DNA from: a virus
Virus record (IMG/VR): IMGVR_UViG_3300020186_000396
Location: 36,669-100,668 of that record
DNA: 64,000 nucleotides
Reading direction: 5' to 3' (one strand)
Positions 7,327 to 13,882 of the stretch are shown here, piece by piece. The stretch's first letter is position 1. Every line of letters begins with the position of its first letter. Under the pieces are notes generated by a model. The model saw only the letters and a list, made by a program, of their open reading frames with translations. It was not told where the DNA came from and ran no database searches. A program made the translations under genes and the position numbers.

Positions 7327-7775
7327 TTTTCTTCATGCAACGTTCGTTTTAGATGGTAACAGGCGCTTTCGCGATTGTTTGCGATGCCCATGATCATATC
7401 ATCCAGACCGTCTGTCATTTCTTTTTCATGTTCTTCTTTGAGAATACTGAAGAAATTTTTAGAATACGCCAAGAATTTTTCTTCTAAAGCTAGCGATTTG
7501 GAAACGATATTATCGTCATCATCCATTGAGGTAAGTACCTGATATTGTAATTCTATTTGTGCTTTCGTATCAAGGCACTCATCTCCGAATAGGCTTACGA
7601 ACTTTTCTGACGCTTCATCTGCATCGTGTTCAGCTGATTTGTACAGCTTCTCAAACATTAAATGTAGTGCGTAGAAATTTGGGCCTGATGCAATCCAATG
7701 ATGCTGCTGATGTAAAAAATACAACGCCCTGAGATACGAAACATAAATACCAATAGATTTATTGAGTTTTTCCAT
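7323..7775 (-). CDS. Dps/ferritin-like protein, 150 aa
   Basis: The N-terminal helices carry the Dps family pattern. LHQQHHWIASGPNFYALHLMF matches HWxxxGxxFxxLHxxF, and the following HDADEASEKF corresponds to the DxxAE iron-site region. Dps proteins form 12-mers that store iron and shield DNA from oxidants. Several ferroxidase ligands appear kept (His, Asp, Glu), but I cannot confirm the full site. The stop codon lies inside the right end of IS-type copy A, so the extreme C-terminus was set by that insertion. It is the second gene of a two-gene minus-strand operon with a TAATG junction. Confidence 0.7.
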   Translation of the reverse strand: MEKLNKSIGIYVSYLRALYFLHQQHHWIASGPNFYALHLMFEKLYKSAEHDADEASEKFVSLFGDECLDTKAQIELQYQVLTSMDDDDNIVSKSLALEEKFLAYSKNFFSILKEEHEKEMTDGLDDMIMGIANNRESACYHLKRTLHEEK

Positions 7776-8401
7776 TATAGCTCGCCATTCAAAAATTCTT
7801 CTACACCGCGCTCATTTACATTCAGTATTATTGGCTTGTCTTGATGCCCAACCAGACAGCAATGTTGATTGTATTTAATCGTGTCGGAGTAATTTTCTGA
7901 GCTGATTACGAATCCGAATCTGCCGTTGTACTCCGCTGCCCAGTTTATATCATCTCGTTCGTGAGCTAGCGTAATTTCAGTTTTTTGTTTTTCCCAATTT
8001 TTAATGGTGGGTAAAACCGCTCCACCAACGATTGTGTATTTGGTCATCGCAGAAAATGTAACGGTTGCTGAAATGTATTTTTCTTTCAGCCATTGAATCG
8101 TTTCAAATGCTTCTGGATTGAAACCACAAGCATCGGCGTACATCAAATCTTTGTACGAATACACATACACATATTTTTCGGAAAGCGTTCTAGCTAATGC
8201 AGTTTTCAACTGCATATCAGCGGTGCTTCCGGTTCTGGCCATCCCGCCGAGTAATATGCAAAGATCATGCTCTTTGGTGTTTTCTAACACATAATCCGGA
8301 TCGTTAAAGAATCCGGTTACAACTGACATCTTTCCATTAAGCTTATTGACATCGAATGACTTCATAAAGCATTGATGCTTTAAATATTCATCTATCGACA
8401 C
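7775..8401 (-). CDS. Hypothetical protein, 208 aa
   Basis: Not recognised. It begins MSIDEYLKHQCFMKSFD and contains a Gly-rich LCILLGGMARTGSTAD segment near residue 48 that could be a nucleotide- or phosphate-binding loop but does not fit a Walker A motif. No signal peptide is visible. It is co-transcribed with the Dps-like gene, and its promoter must lie in the non-coding gap beyond 8401. Confidence 0.65.
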   Translation of the reverse strand: MSIDEYLKHQCFMKSFDVNKLNGKMSVVTGFFNDPDYVLENTKEHDLCILLGGMARTGSTADMQLKTALARTLSEKYVYVYSYKDLMYADACGFNPEAFETIQWLKEKYISATVTFSAMTKYTIVGGAVLPTIKNWEKQKTEITLAHERDDINWAAEYNGRFGFVISSENYSDTIKYNQHCCLVGHQDKPIILNVNERGVEEFLNGEL

Positions 8402-8658
8402 CGACGATGTCTGAGGTTTTTTCCTAAAAGCTTTAGGTCCAAACCCGGCGTCCGGTAGCCTAGTAGGCCTGTTGAGATTTTGCAGGGCCGTTTACGGCGG
8501 ATTAAAGCGGTGTTTCAAACAAGACCATCACGTAGCCCGTTGGTTTCTAAATGCAATGAACCGACGATGTTATTGTGAAAGTCGAGATCGACATCAGGAT
8601 CGATTCGGTTTACAACACTCGACATTTATCCTGAAAACCTATAGGAAAGATATACAGG

Positions 8659-8688
8659 AGAGAGATCTCTCTGATATAAGAGATCTCT
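8659..8688. repeat. Tandem palindromes AGAGAGATCTCTCT and AGAGATCTCT
   Basis: Positions 8659-8672 form a perfect 14-bp palindrome and 8679-8688 a perfect 10-bp palindrome of the same AGATCT core, six bases apart. They look like paired binding sites for a dimeric regulator or the arms of a folded RNA. Confidence 0.6.
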
Positions 8689-8713
8689 GAGATCCTCTCT
8701 CTGTACCTCTCTC

Positions 8714-8741
8714 GCTTTCTCTTTCGTACCTCAGAGAAAGC
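8714..8741 (+). ncRNA. Stem-loop of a candidate structured RNA
   Basis: GCTTTCTCT pairs perfectly with AGAGAAAGC across a 10-nt loop. It lies 13 bp before the terminator hairpin, a spacing seen in small RNAs with a 3' terminator. No RNA family is recognised. Confidence 0.35.
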
Positions 8742-8753
8742 TCCGCGATTTCG

Positions 8754-8779
8754 CCCCGCCCTGTCGGGGTTTTCTTTTT
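8754..8779 (+). terminator. Rho-independent terminator
   Basis: CCCCG pairs with CGGGG across a CCCTGT loop, followed by TTTTCTTTTT. It ends transcription arriving from the structured gap before the HU-like gene. Confidence 0.7.
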
Positions 8780-8852
8780 GGCGTTTAATGCCTTTCAACC
8801 ATTTTGTCGAGATCGTCACCGACAACACATAAAATCTTTTCGAGAGCTAACT

Positions 8853-9164
8853 GTGAAATCGATCAATTTTGGAAACAATCGTGAAGATCTTGCCCGACTC
8901 ATTGCGAAACACTTTCCAATTCAGATTAAAAGCATCGACTCGATTGTTACCAGGATTCATGAGCAATATCCTACCGTTGACCGTTCAGTGATCTCGACTG
9001 TGGTGGCTTCATTTTTTACCGTGCTACGCACAGAACTTTTGGACGGAAAGCTTATTAACTTCGTTAAGTATTTGCCCTCGATGGGCATTTTCGTTTACGA
9101 AAGAAACAATGCTTTGGTTATAAAACCGAAACTTAAAACTCCCGAATCGCTGAAGGCAAAATGA
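8853..9164 (+). CDS. Small HU/IHF-like protein, 103 aa
   Basis: The segment SVISTVVASFFTVLRTELLDGKLINF...LPSMGIFVYER has the HU/IHF helix-helix-strand pattern, in which helices are followed by a G(I/K)F turn. It lacks a clear Pro-tipped DNA-clamping arm. I chose the GTG at 8853 (preceded by CGAGAG) over the in-frame TTG at 8778, which sits inside the terminator. It opens an operon of closely overlapping genes. The HU assignment is tentative; the gene at 10616 is a clearer family member. Confidence 0.5.
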   Translation: MKSINFGNNREDLARLIAKHFPIQIKSIDSIVTRIHEQYPTVDRSVISTVVASFFTVLRTELLDGKLINFVKYLPSMGIFVYERNNALVIKPKLKTPESLKAK

Positions 9165-9508
9165 AAGAATTAGAACTCGATCTAATCGACGATATTGAAG
9201 ACGACCTTAACGACGATCTCGGCGACGATACGGAAGAACCTGATCTGTTAGAAAACAACGTTGATTTCACTGCGGAGTTACAGGATACGTTTTCAACGAA
9301 TCTTTGTGACGTCATTATAACGTTTCGATATCTTGGTGTGTTTAAAGCCCGAGCAATTGCGTGCATGAAAGAACTCGCGCAACGTCGGGCAAATGGCGAT
9401 ACGTTTGAATTTGAGGAATACATTCAGACTCAGATGAAAACGATGCCGAATATAAACGCCGCCATTCCGAAATATTCTTTGCCGCTTAGCGGATTGTTTA
9501 AGAAATGA
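9161..9508 (+). CDS. Hypothetical acidic protein, 115 aa
   Basis: Not recognised. The first 35 residues are mostly Asp, Glu and Leu (DLIDDIEDDLNDDLGDD) and probably unstructured or DNA-mimicking. The rest is a helical domain with a basic C-terminus. Start and stop both overlap their neighbours as ATGA. Confidence 0.65.
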   Translation: MKELELDLIDDIEDDLNDDLGDDTEEPDLLENNVDFTAELQDTFSTNLCDVIITFRYLGVFKARAIACMKELAQRRANGDTFEFEEYIQTQMKTMPNINAAIPKYSLPLSGLFKK

Positions 9509-9996
9509 ATCAACTTCAAGTCGAAATCATTCGACGCGTATTTCATGATTTTGGAATATCGATCGTCAATGCTAAACCGATTCACGATTTGGTGATGAAC
9601 GACGAAACTCTTTGCAAGTTTACATTGCCGCTGGAGGTAGACGGAACTCCTACTCAAAAACTTATATGGTCCGCGCAGTTAGAGGTTGCGGGCACTTTGG
9701 TGCGAGTCATAATGTCAGATGTGTCAGATGACGACTTTTGTGAGATTGTTCTTGCATTGTCTGCGACAGACCTGCCACTATATGGGATTCGACTTTCCAA
9801 CGATCCGGAAGATGAAGGCATCTTTAGTGTGCGGGCGGGGAATGAATGGGTTCCGGTAACGATTGGGATTCAGGCTAGCGTACTGAGCGGAATCGAAGGG
9901 CTCGACTCAATCGCAATGAATTGGAAGCCCTGCGAAAACACAGAAGATTTACACGAAGCACTTATAAGTTTAATGAACGAGGGAGATGCGGAATGA
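9505..9996 (+). CDS. Hypothetical protein, 163 aa
   Basis: Not recognised. It has a mixed alpha/beta composition and is acidic, with no signal peptide or zinc motif. It overlaps both neighbours by ATGA, so it belongs to the 8853-13524 operon. Confidence 0.65.
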   Translation: MNQLQVEIIRRVFHDFGISIVNAKPIHDLVMNDETLCKFTLPLEVDGTPTQKLIWSAQLEVAGTLVRVIMSDVSDDDFCEIVLALSATDLPLYGIRLSNDPEDEGIFSVRAGNEWVPVTIGIQASVLSGIEGLDSIAMNWKPCENTEDLHEALISLMNEGDAE

Positions 9997-10451
9997 GGGG
10001 AAAAAGCGTTGATATTGATTTCATTTCCGTCTTCGTTGAAGAATGTGTTGCCAAAGAGATGGCAACTCCCTCAGATATTGCTTCTGAGGCCAAGATTCGA
10101 ATCAACAACATTGATCACGAGATTCGACGTATCGAGACGCTTAAGAACGAGCGCTCTAAACTGGTCGACGTGGTCAACAGCTTCGATTCTGTTGATGAGG
10201 AAGCTGAGGACGAAAACAGCGTGTTTGCCACCGATGACTGCCTCTCAGACGACTTCACCAACCAGATTGCCAAATACATCGGCGCGAACCTAGCGGGCGT
10301 TTCGATCAAGCAGATCCTCCTTCAGTTCGGCGGAGACTCTCTGAAAGAGCAGATCTTTTTCTCCGTCAAGAAGCTGGCCGAGAGCGGGCTGACTGTTAGG
10401 AACACAGATCGGAATTTCGTTCCTGGTCCTAAATGGAAGATGTCCGCGTAG
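9993..10451 (+). CDS. Hypothetical protein with coiled coil and possible winged-helix end, 152 aa
   Basis: I chose the ATG at 9993, which overlaps the previous stop as ATGA, over an upstream in-frame ATG at 9921. Residues about 30-60 form a charged helix. Residues about 95-150 (NLAGVSIKQILLQF...VKKLAESGLTVRN) have the helix-turn-helix-then-wing rhythm of winged-helix DNA-binding domains. The function is unknown. Confidence 0.6.
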   Translation: MRGKSVDIDFISVFVEECVAKEMATPSDIASEAKIRINNIDHEIRRIETLKNERSKLVDVVNSFDSVDEEAEDENSVFATDDCLSDDFTNQIAKYIGANLAGVSIKQILLQFGGDSLKEQIFFSVKKLAESGLTVRNTDRNFVPGPKWKMSA

Positions 10452-10458
10452 ACGGTAT

Positions 10459-10632
10459 ATGTTACGTATGCTTCCAGATAATATTGACGAACAGATAGCG
10501 AAGTTACGTAAACGCAGAAGCGAGCTTGTTAAACAGATTTGGGATATTGAGAGCGATATCATTTGTTTGAGAGAAATTAAGCTGAAGCACGCAGAAGTCG
10601 AACGACTCAAAGGCGATGTCGAGCAAAAATAA
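10459..10632 (+). CDS. Small coiled-coil protein, 57 aa
   Basis: The frame MLRMLPDNIDEQIAKLRKRR and onward is an almost continuous charged helix with heptad-like Leu/Ile spacing, and it ends with DVEQK. A second ATG at 10468 is preceded by TATATGTTACGT, the motif seen before several other starts, and may be the true start (54 aa). Its 3' end overlaps the HU-like gene by 17 nt. Confidence 0.55.
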   Translation: MLRMLPDNIDEQIAKLRKRRSELVKQIWDIESDIICLREIKLKHAEVERLKGDVEQK

Positions 10633-10957
10633 AGCCTATGCCAAACTTATTAAACGTTTAGTAAGTATTGATAAGGATAAGTTTTGCCGAATGCTTGCTG
10701 CTAAAACTAATGTACCGTTTGATCATGTGTATGCGATTGTGAATCTATTGCTGGACGAAATGCAGAGAGAGTTTAGGAACGCACATTCTGTGAATGTTGT
10801 TAACTTTGGTAAATTCGAACTGATTCAACAGAAACCTAAAAAGATACTAAATATCAATACTGGTGCTCACCAAGTTGTCGAGCGCACGAAGCGATTGAAG
10901 TTTGTACTAGATCGCGCTCTTTCTTCTTTTATTTCTAAATTCGTAGATATGGAGTGA
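10616..10957 (+). CDS. HU/IHF family DNA-binding protein, 113 aa
   Basis: Residues about 20-105 fit the HU/IHF fold: two helices, then VNVVNFGKFELIQQKPKKIL with the NFGKFE turn, an arm region with NTGAHQVV in place of the usual NPxTGE, and a final helix after the KFVLDRAL strand. Such proteins bend and compact DNA. The canonical Pro at the arm tip is not evident, so intercalation may differ. It sits in the operon with the DksA-like and ClpP genes. Confidence 0.75.
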   Translation: MSSKNKAYAKLIKRLVSIDKDKFCRMLAAKTNVPFDHVYAIVNLLLDEMQREFRNAHSVNVVNFGKFELIQQKPKKILNINTGAHQVVERTKRLKFVLDRALSSFISKFVDME

Positions 10958-10959
10958 AC

Positions 10960-11391
10960 ATGGGACGTCGCGGACCTCGTCAAGTAGTTTTTGTTTGTAG
11001 CGCTGTTCTGAATAACAAGCTCGTCAGTGAAATGATTGAGCAGGAGACCTCAGATGAGGCGACAAAGCGTTTTGTTGCTAAGCACAACAGTAACCCCGAA
11101 TCGGTATTAGGACCATTCTATCGCAAGCGTACTGGCGTTCTATTGAACAATCAGGCTCAGGTTCGTTTTACAGGGAAGTCTCGCACTGCCGTATTTAACG
11201 AATGGTATGTAAAAGCGATGATTTTGGAGCTTCCGGAAGATTGCGTCTGGGTTTTCTTTGATGCCCGCGTTGACGGTAAGAAGCAGCCGAAACCGCAGTC
11301 TTTCATTATGAAAACTGAGGAAATCACCTTCCTTACTCAGGATGAGGAACTTAAATATAAAGCGATGATTACCGGACAAGTTTCCGTCTAA
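10960..11391 (+). CDS. Hypothetical protein, 143 aa
   Basis: Not recognised. I chose the ATG at 10960 because GGAG lies 5-8 nt upstream; an in-frame GTG at 10954 is possible. The sequence is basic at the N-terminus (MGRRGPRQVVFV) and contains beta-rich segments such as CVWVFFDARVDGKKQP. Its stop overlaps the next start (TAATG). Confidence 0.65.
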   Translation: MGRRGPRQVVFVCSAVLNNKLVSEMIEQETSDEATKRFVAKHNSNPESVLGPFYRKRTGVLLNNQAQVRFTGKSRTAVFNEWYVKAMILELPEDCVWVFFDARVDGKKQPKPQSFIMKTEEITFLTQDEELKYKAMITGQVSV

Positions 11392-11756
11392 TGGAAGATA
11401 TTATGAATAAAACCTTACTTAAAAAAGCGGAATCAATTCTTGAGGATCGCAAAACAAAGATTCTGTCCAAAACAAACATCAGTCTCGATATAGATATTGA
11501 AGGTGATGAGACAGACGAGATTCAGGGTAAAAATATTGCGTTGGTAAACAATCATATTCTTACACGAGATAAAGAGCGATTACACAAGATTGAAAGGGCG
11601 CTTACAAAGATCAAGGGCGGCACATTTGGAGATTGTGAAGACTGCGAAGAACCAATTGAGGAAAAAAGGCTTTTAGCCAATCCTGAATTTAGTATTTGTA
11701 TCTCTTGCGCATCCATGATCGAATTGAGAGCCAAGAGGTCAAGAGGGCATAATTGA
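11391..11756 (+). CDS. DksA/TraR-type zinc finger protein, 121 aa
   Basis: The C-terminal half carries the family signature: GTFGDCEDCEEPIEEKRLLA followed by NPEFSICISCA, giving a four-Cys zinc finger (CxxC...CxxC). DksA-like proteins enter the secondary channel of RNA polymerase and change initiation. The N-terminal coiled coil, with its DxxDA tip, is short and poorly conserved, so activity on polymerase is inferred from family alone. Phage-encoded members such as TraR can work without ppGpp. It directly precedes the ClpP pair. Confidence 0.85.
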   Translation: MEDIMNKTLLKKAESILEDRKTKILSKTNISLDIDIEGDETDEIQGKNIALVNNHILTRDKERLHKIERALTKIKGGTFGDCEDCEEPIEEKRLLANPEFSICISCASMIELRAKRSRGHN

Positions 11757-12337
11757 ACACGGTCATAACTGAAAAAACAGCTACTGGAGATATTTCATAC
11801 GATGTATTTTCAAAGTTAACGAACGACCGAATTATATTCCTATCGGATTATATTGATGATGAGGTTGCTACAGATATTGTAGCGACCTTGTTGTATTTGG
11901 ATAGCGTAGATCATACTGCCCAAATATCTATTTATCTTAATTCTGAAGGTGGCGATATTAGAAGTGTTTTCATGGTTTACGATGTTATCCAACTTTTGCG
12001 AGCACCAATTCAGACCATCTGTTTAGGTTCTGCTACGTTTGCGTCTGCAATCATTCTAGCTGCCGGTACTAAGGGCCTGCGTAGTGCTACAAAAAGTTCT
12101 GTCATATGCGTTAGTCAATTATCTTCTGACGGAGTAACGTACGGTGATATGACTGGAATCAGAATATCTTTCGAGCAGATGAAGAAAGATAATAAGAAAT
12201 TGATTGATATCATAGCTAAGCTTACCGGCAAAACCGCTGCTAAGGTCACTAAAGACTGTGAACGAAAATTATTTATGACTCCATTGCAAGCCAAAAAATA
12301 CGGTATCATCGACCGTGTGTTGGAATGGAATAAATGA
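11753..12337 (+). CDS. ClpP-like protein lacking the catalytic triad, 194 aa
   Basis: The fold is clearly ClpP: NDRIIFLSDYIDDEVATDIV, IYLNSEGGDIRS, and APIQTICLGSATFASAIILA. Compared with ClpP and with the next gene, the nucleophile Ser is Phe96, the His is Ser121 and the Asp is Lys172. It should therefore be inactive, like cyanobacterial and plastid ClpR subunits. It probably assembles with the active paralogue encoded immediately downstream. The start is a TTG at 11753 that overlaps the DksA stop, with AGAGGG upstream. The dead-subunit role is an inference. Confidence 0.85.
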   Translation: MNTVITEKTATGDISYDVFSKLTNDRIIFLSDYIDDEVATDIVATLLYLDSVDHTAQISIYLNSEGGDIRSVFMVYDVIQLLRAPIQTICLGSATFASAIILAAGTKGLRSATKSSVICVSQLSSDGVTYGDMTGIRISFEQMKKDNKKLIDIIAKLTGKTAAKVTKDCERKLFMTPLQAKKYGIIDRVLEWNK

Positions 12338-12930
12338 TTAAAAAACCGATAAAGAAAATGCAAGACCTAGAAGGGCTGAACTCATCATCTAGAAATCTAG
12401 AAATCTATTCAAGGTTAGCTAAGGATCGAATTATATTTCTAACAGAGGATGTTACAAAAGAAACAGGAAGTTCTCTTTCAGCTTTGCTTTTGTATTATGA
12501 CTCAGAGAATCACGATAAAGATATAAAAATTTACATCAACTGCAATGGTGGTGATGCTACAGCTTTATCTAATATCTATGACGTCATGCAAATGATAACT
12601 GCACCTATACAAACCGTATGTCTTGGTAAAGCTTATTCGGCTGCTGCTATTTTGCTTGCAGCTGGCGCTCCAGGTAAAAGGTTTGCCACGAAGCATTCTG
12701 ATATTATGATTCACGGAATACAAGCTCAGTTTCCGTTTACCGATAATGCAGATAAGATCGATTCAGAAATCGAAATGAAGATGCTTCAAGATCATAACGA
12801 TATGATTATGAAGATCCTTGCCAAGCATACAAAGAAAACGTTCAAGCAGGTTGCTAAGGACTGTGAACGAGATTTGTACATGGATGCCAAAGAGGCATTT
12901 GATTATGGGATGATCGACGGTGTGTTATGA
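12334..12930 (+). CDS. clpP: ClpP-like serine protease with intact triad, 198 aa
   Basis: This is a ClpP-family peptidase with Ser102 in LGKAYSAAAILLAAG, His127 in DIMIHG and Asp180 in CERDLYM, all at canonical positions. IKIYINCNGGDATA is the oxyanion/substrate-strand region. It would form the proteolytic barrel fed by a Clp ATPase; no ClpX or ClpA is seen in this window, so a host or distant phage unfoldase is expected. It overlaps its inactive paralogue by ATGA, which suggests stoichiometric synthesis of a mixed complex. Capsid maturation or degradation of host proteins are possible roles. Confidence 0.9.
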   Translation: MIKKPIKKMQDLEGLNSSSRNLEIYSRLAKDRIIFLTEDVTKETGSSLSALLLYYDSENHDKDIKIYINCNGGDATALSNIYDVMQMITAPIQTVCLGKAYSAAAILLAAGAPGKRFATKHSDIMIHGIQAQFPFTDNADKIDSEIEMKMLQDHNDMIMKILAKHTKKTFKQVAKDCERDLYMDAKEAFDYGMIDGVL

Positions 12931-13286
12931 ACGATGATGAAAGTAGACAAGCAAAAGTTATAAACGTTTTACGGTCTCAGTTAGATCAAATGACCGAAAA
13001 ATATAACAATGAGCGCCTTCGTGCTCTTCGGGCCGATAAGCATCTTAATGATGTCGATCGTATTGCACTGAGAGCGGAGCGACTTCTTCAGAGTTACGCT
13101 TGGTGTAAGCTTGCCAAGAAGCAAACTCCAGATAAGGCTTATTCAAATAGAGAGCCAAGAACGTACGATCAAGAACAGGCTGACGCTTTAGCTAAAAAGA
13201 TTCATGTAGTAATTTCCCATCGTTCAGATGTAGTAGACGAGGAGGGAAATGATGTTTGGTTGGGATCACGTACTAAAAGCCGTTGA
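12927..13286 (+). CDS. Hypothetical protein, 119 aa
   Basis: Not recognised. The N-terminal 70 residues form a long charged helix (coiled-coil-like); the C-terminus is polar. It overlaps the ClpP gene by ATGA and the next gene by 38 nt, so it is part of the same operon. Confidence 0.65.
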   Translation: MNDDESRQAKVINVLRSQLDQMTEKYNNERLRALRADKHLNDVDRIALRAERLLQSYAWCKLAKKQTPDKAYSNREPRTYDQEQADALAKKIHVVISHRSDVVDEEGNDVWLGSRTKSR

Positions 13287-13524
13287 TTTTGTTTTACGTC
13301 GAAAAACTATACTAATACCGATTACTATCGAAGACACCGATAGTGCTGCCGAAATAGTTTCTGCTAAAACCATTCTAATGGCAAGACCCGATGAATCACT
13401 TTCTTCTGCTGCTAAAAGAAACGTTGATGAAATTATACGCTTGGATCGCGAGGTCCGACAAATGCGATACGAAATTTTTGAACTCAAAAGAACCAGAACG
13501 AAGAAGAATAAGATCGGTCGCTGA
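13249..13524 (+). CDS. Hypothetical protein, 91 aa
   Basis: Not recognised. A strong Shine-Dalgarno sequence (GAGGAGGG, ending at 13246) lies before tandem ATG codons at 13249 and 13252. The C-terminal 35 residues form a basic coiled-coil-like helix (LDREVRQMRYEIFELKR). It is the last gene of the operon that begins at 8853. Confidence 0.65.
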   Translation: MMFGWDHVLKAVDFVLRRKTILIPITIEDTDSAAEIVSAKTILMARPDESLSSAAKRNVDEIIRLDREVRQMRYEIFELKRTRTKKNKIGR

Positions 13525-13611
13525 TCCTTATCGTTCGGCTATGCCGGTTCATAATGACGCACAACATTATTGTACTGTTATGTAGAGGTTAATCATCACG
13601 AACCTGCGCCG

Positions 13612-13713
13612 ATGTTCAATAAGTTGTATTCGCCGTGCCCGTATGGCGCGCCTCGCCCAGGCCCGTTGTGTATCGAGTGTTATCATTCTCCAAAAAGAAT
13701 ACCCTCCCTTTAG
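13612..13713 (+). CDS. Small CPYG...CIEC peptide, interrupted by IS-type copy B
   Basis: The frame MFNKLYSPCPYGAPRPGPLC continues with IEC and runs into the left end of the IS-type element, which supplies the last ten codons and the stop. The CP-Y...CxxC arrangement resembles a small zinc ribbon. It is either a complete small gene extended by the insertion or a gene cut short by it. Evidence for expression is weak. Confidence 0.35.
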   Translation: MFNKLYSPCPYGAPRPGPLCIECYHSPKRIPSL

Positions 13714-13852
13714 GGGGATGAATTTTTGTTCAGAAAAATATAATGCGTTATATAGAGTAGCAATGGGGCTCGGGACGAGCCTTGCGATATCCGGCGAAAT
13801 AAATTCGCCGGATACTTTCAGAAGCCTTGCCCTTTAGGGCGAGGTAGTTCAC
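13684..13852 (+). mobile_element. IS200/IS605-type internally deleted element, copy B
   Basis: This 169-bp copy follows TTAT at 13680-13683. It joins the left end (CATTCTCCAAAAAGAATACC and a CCCT-rich palindrome) directly to the last 25 or so codons of TnpB (frame GLGTSLAISGE) and the right-end palindrome ending GTTCAC. A perfect 10-bp hairpin ATCCGGCGAA/TTCGCCGGAT lies inside. It is nearly identical to copy E at 52767, so both are miniature elements derived from the same deletion. Confidence 0.85.
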
Positions 13853-13875
13853 AGACGCTATCAATAAACTATAAT
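13848..13875 (+). promoter_or_regulatory. Candidate sigma-70-type promoter formed at the element's right end
   Basis: TTCACA (13848-13853, five of six matches to TTGACA) is separated by 16 bp from a perfect TATAAT (13870-13875). Five bases of the -35 come from the end of the IS-type element. The ATG of the next gene is at 13883, so the transcript would be nearly leaderless. This is inferred from sequence only. Confidence 0.5.
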
Positions 13876-13882
13876 AGTATTG

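Larger units (their letters stand above)
8402..8852. other. Structured non-coding gap between divergent operons
   Basis: This 451-bp stretch holds no convincing gene. It contains two perfect palindromes, a 9-bp stem-loop and a terminator, listed separately, and so probably encodes a short structured RNA on the + strand or complex control sites for the divergent operons. The decamer CCGACGATGT occurs twice, at 8401 and 8561. Short frames inside it lack recognisable protein features. Confidence 0.5.

Noticed and set aside
8472-8690. 72-residue frame on the + strand in the non-coding gap
   Set aside because: It has no ribosome site and no protein-like features, and it runs through the palindromes.
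13643-13837. 64-residue frame covering the end of the small Cys gene and copy B
   Set aside because: It is a chance fusion of upstream sequence, the element's left end and the TnpB tail in one frame.
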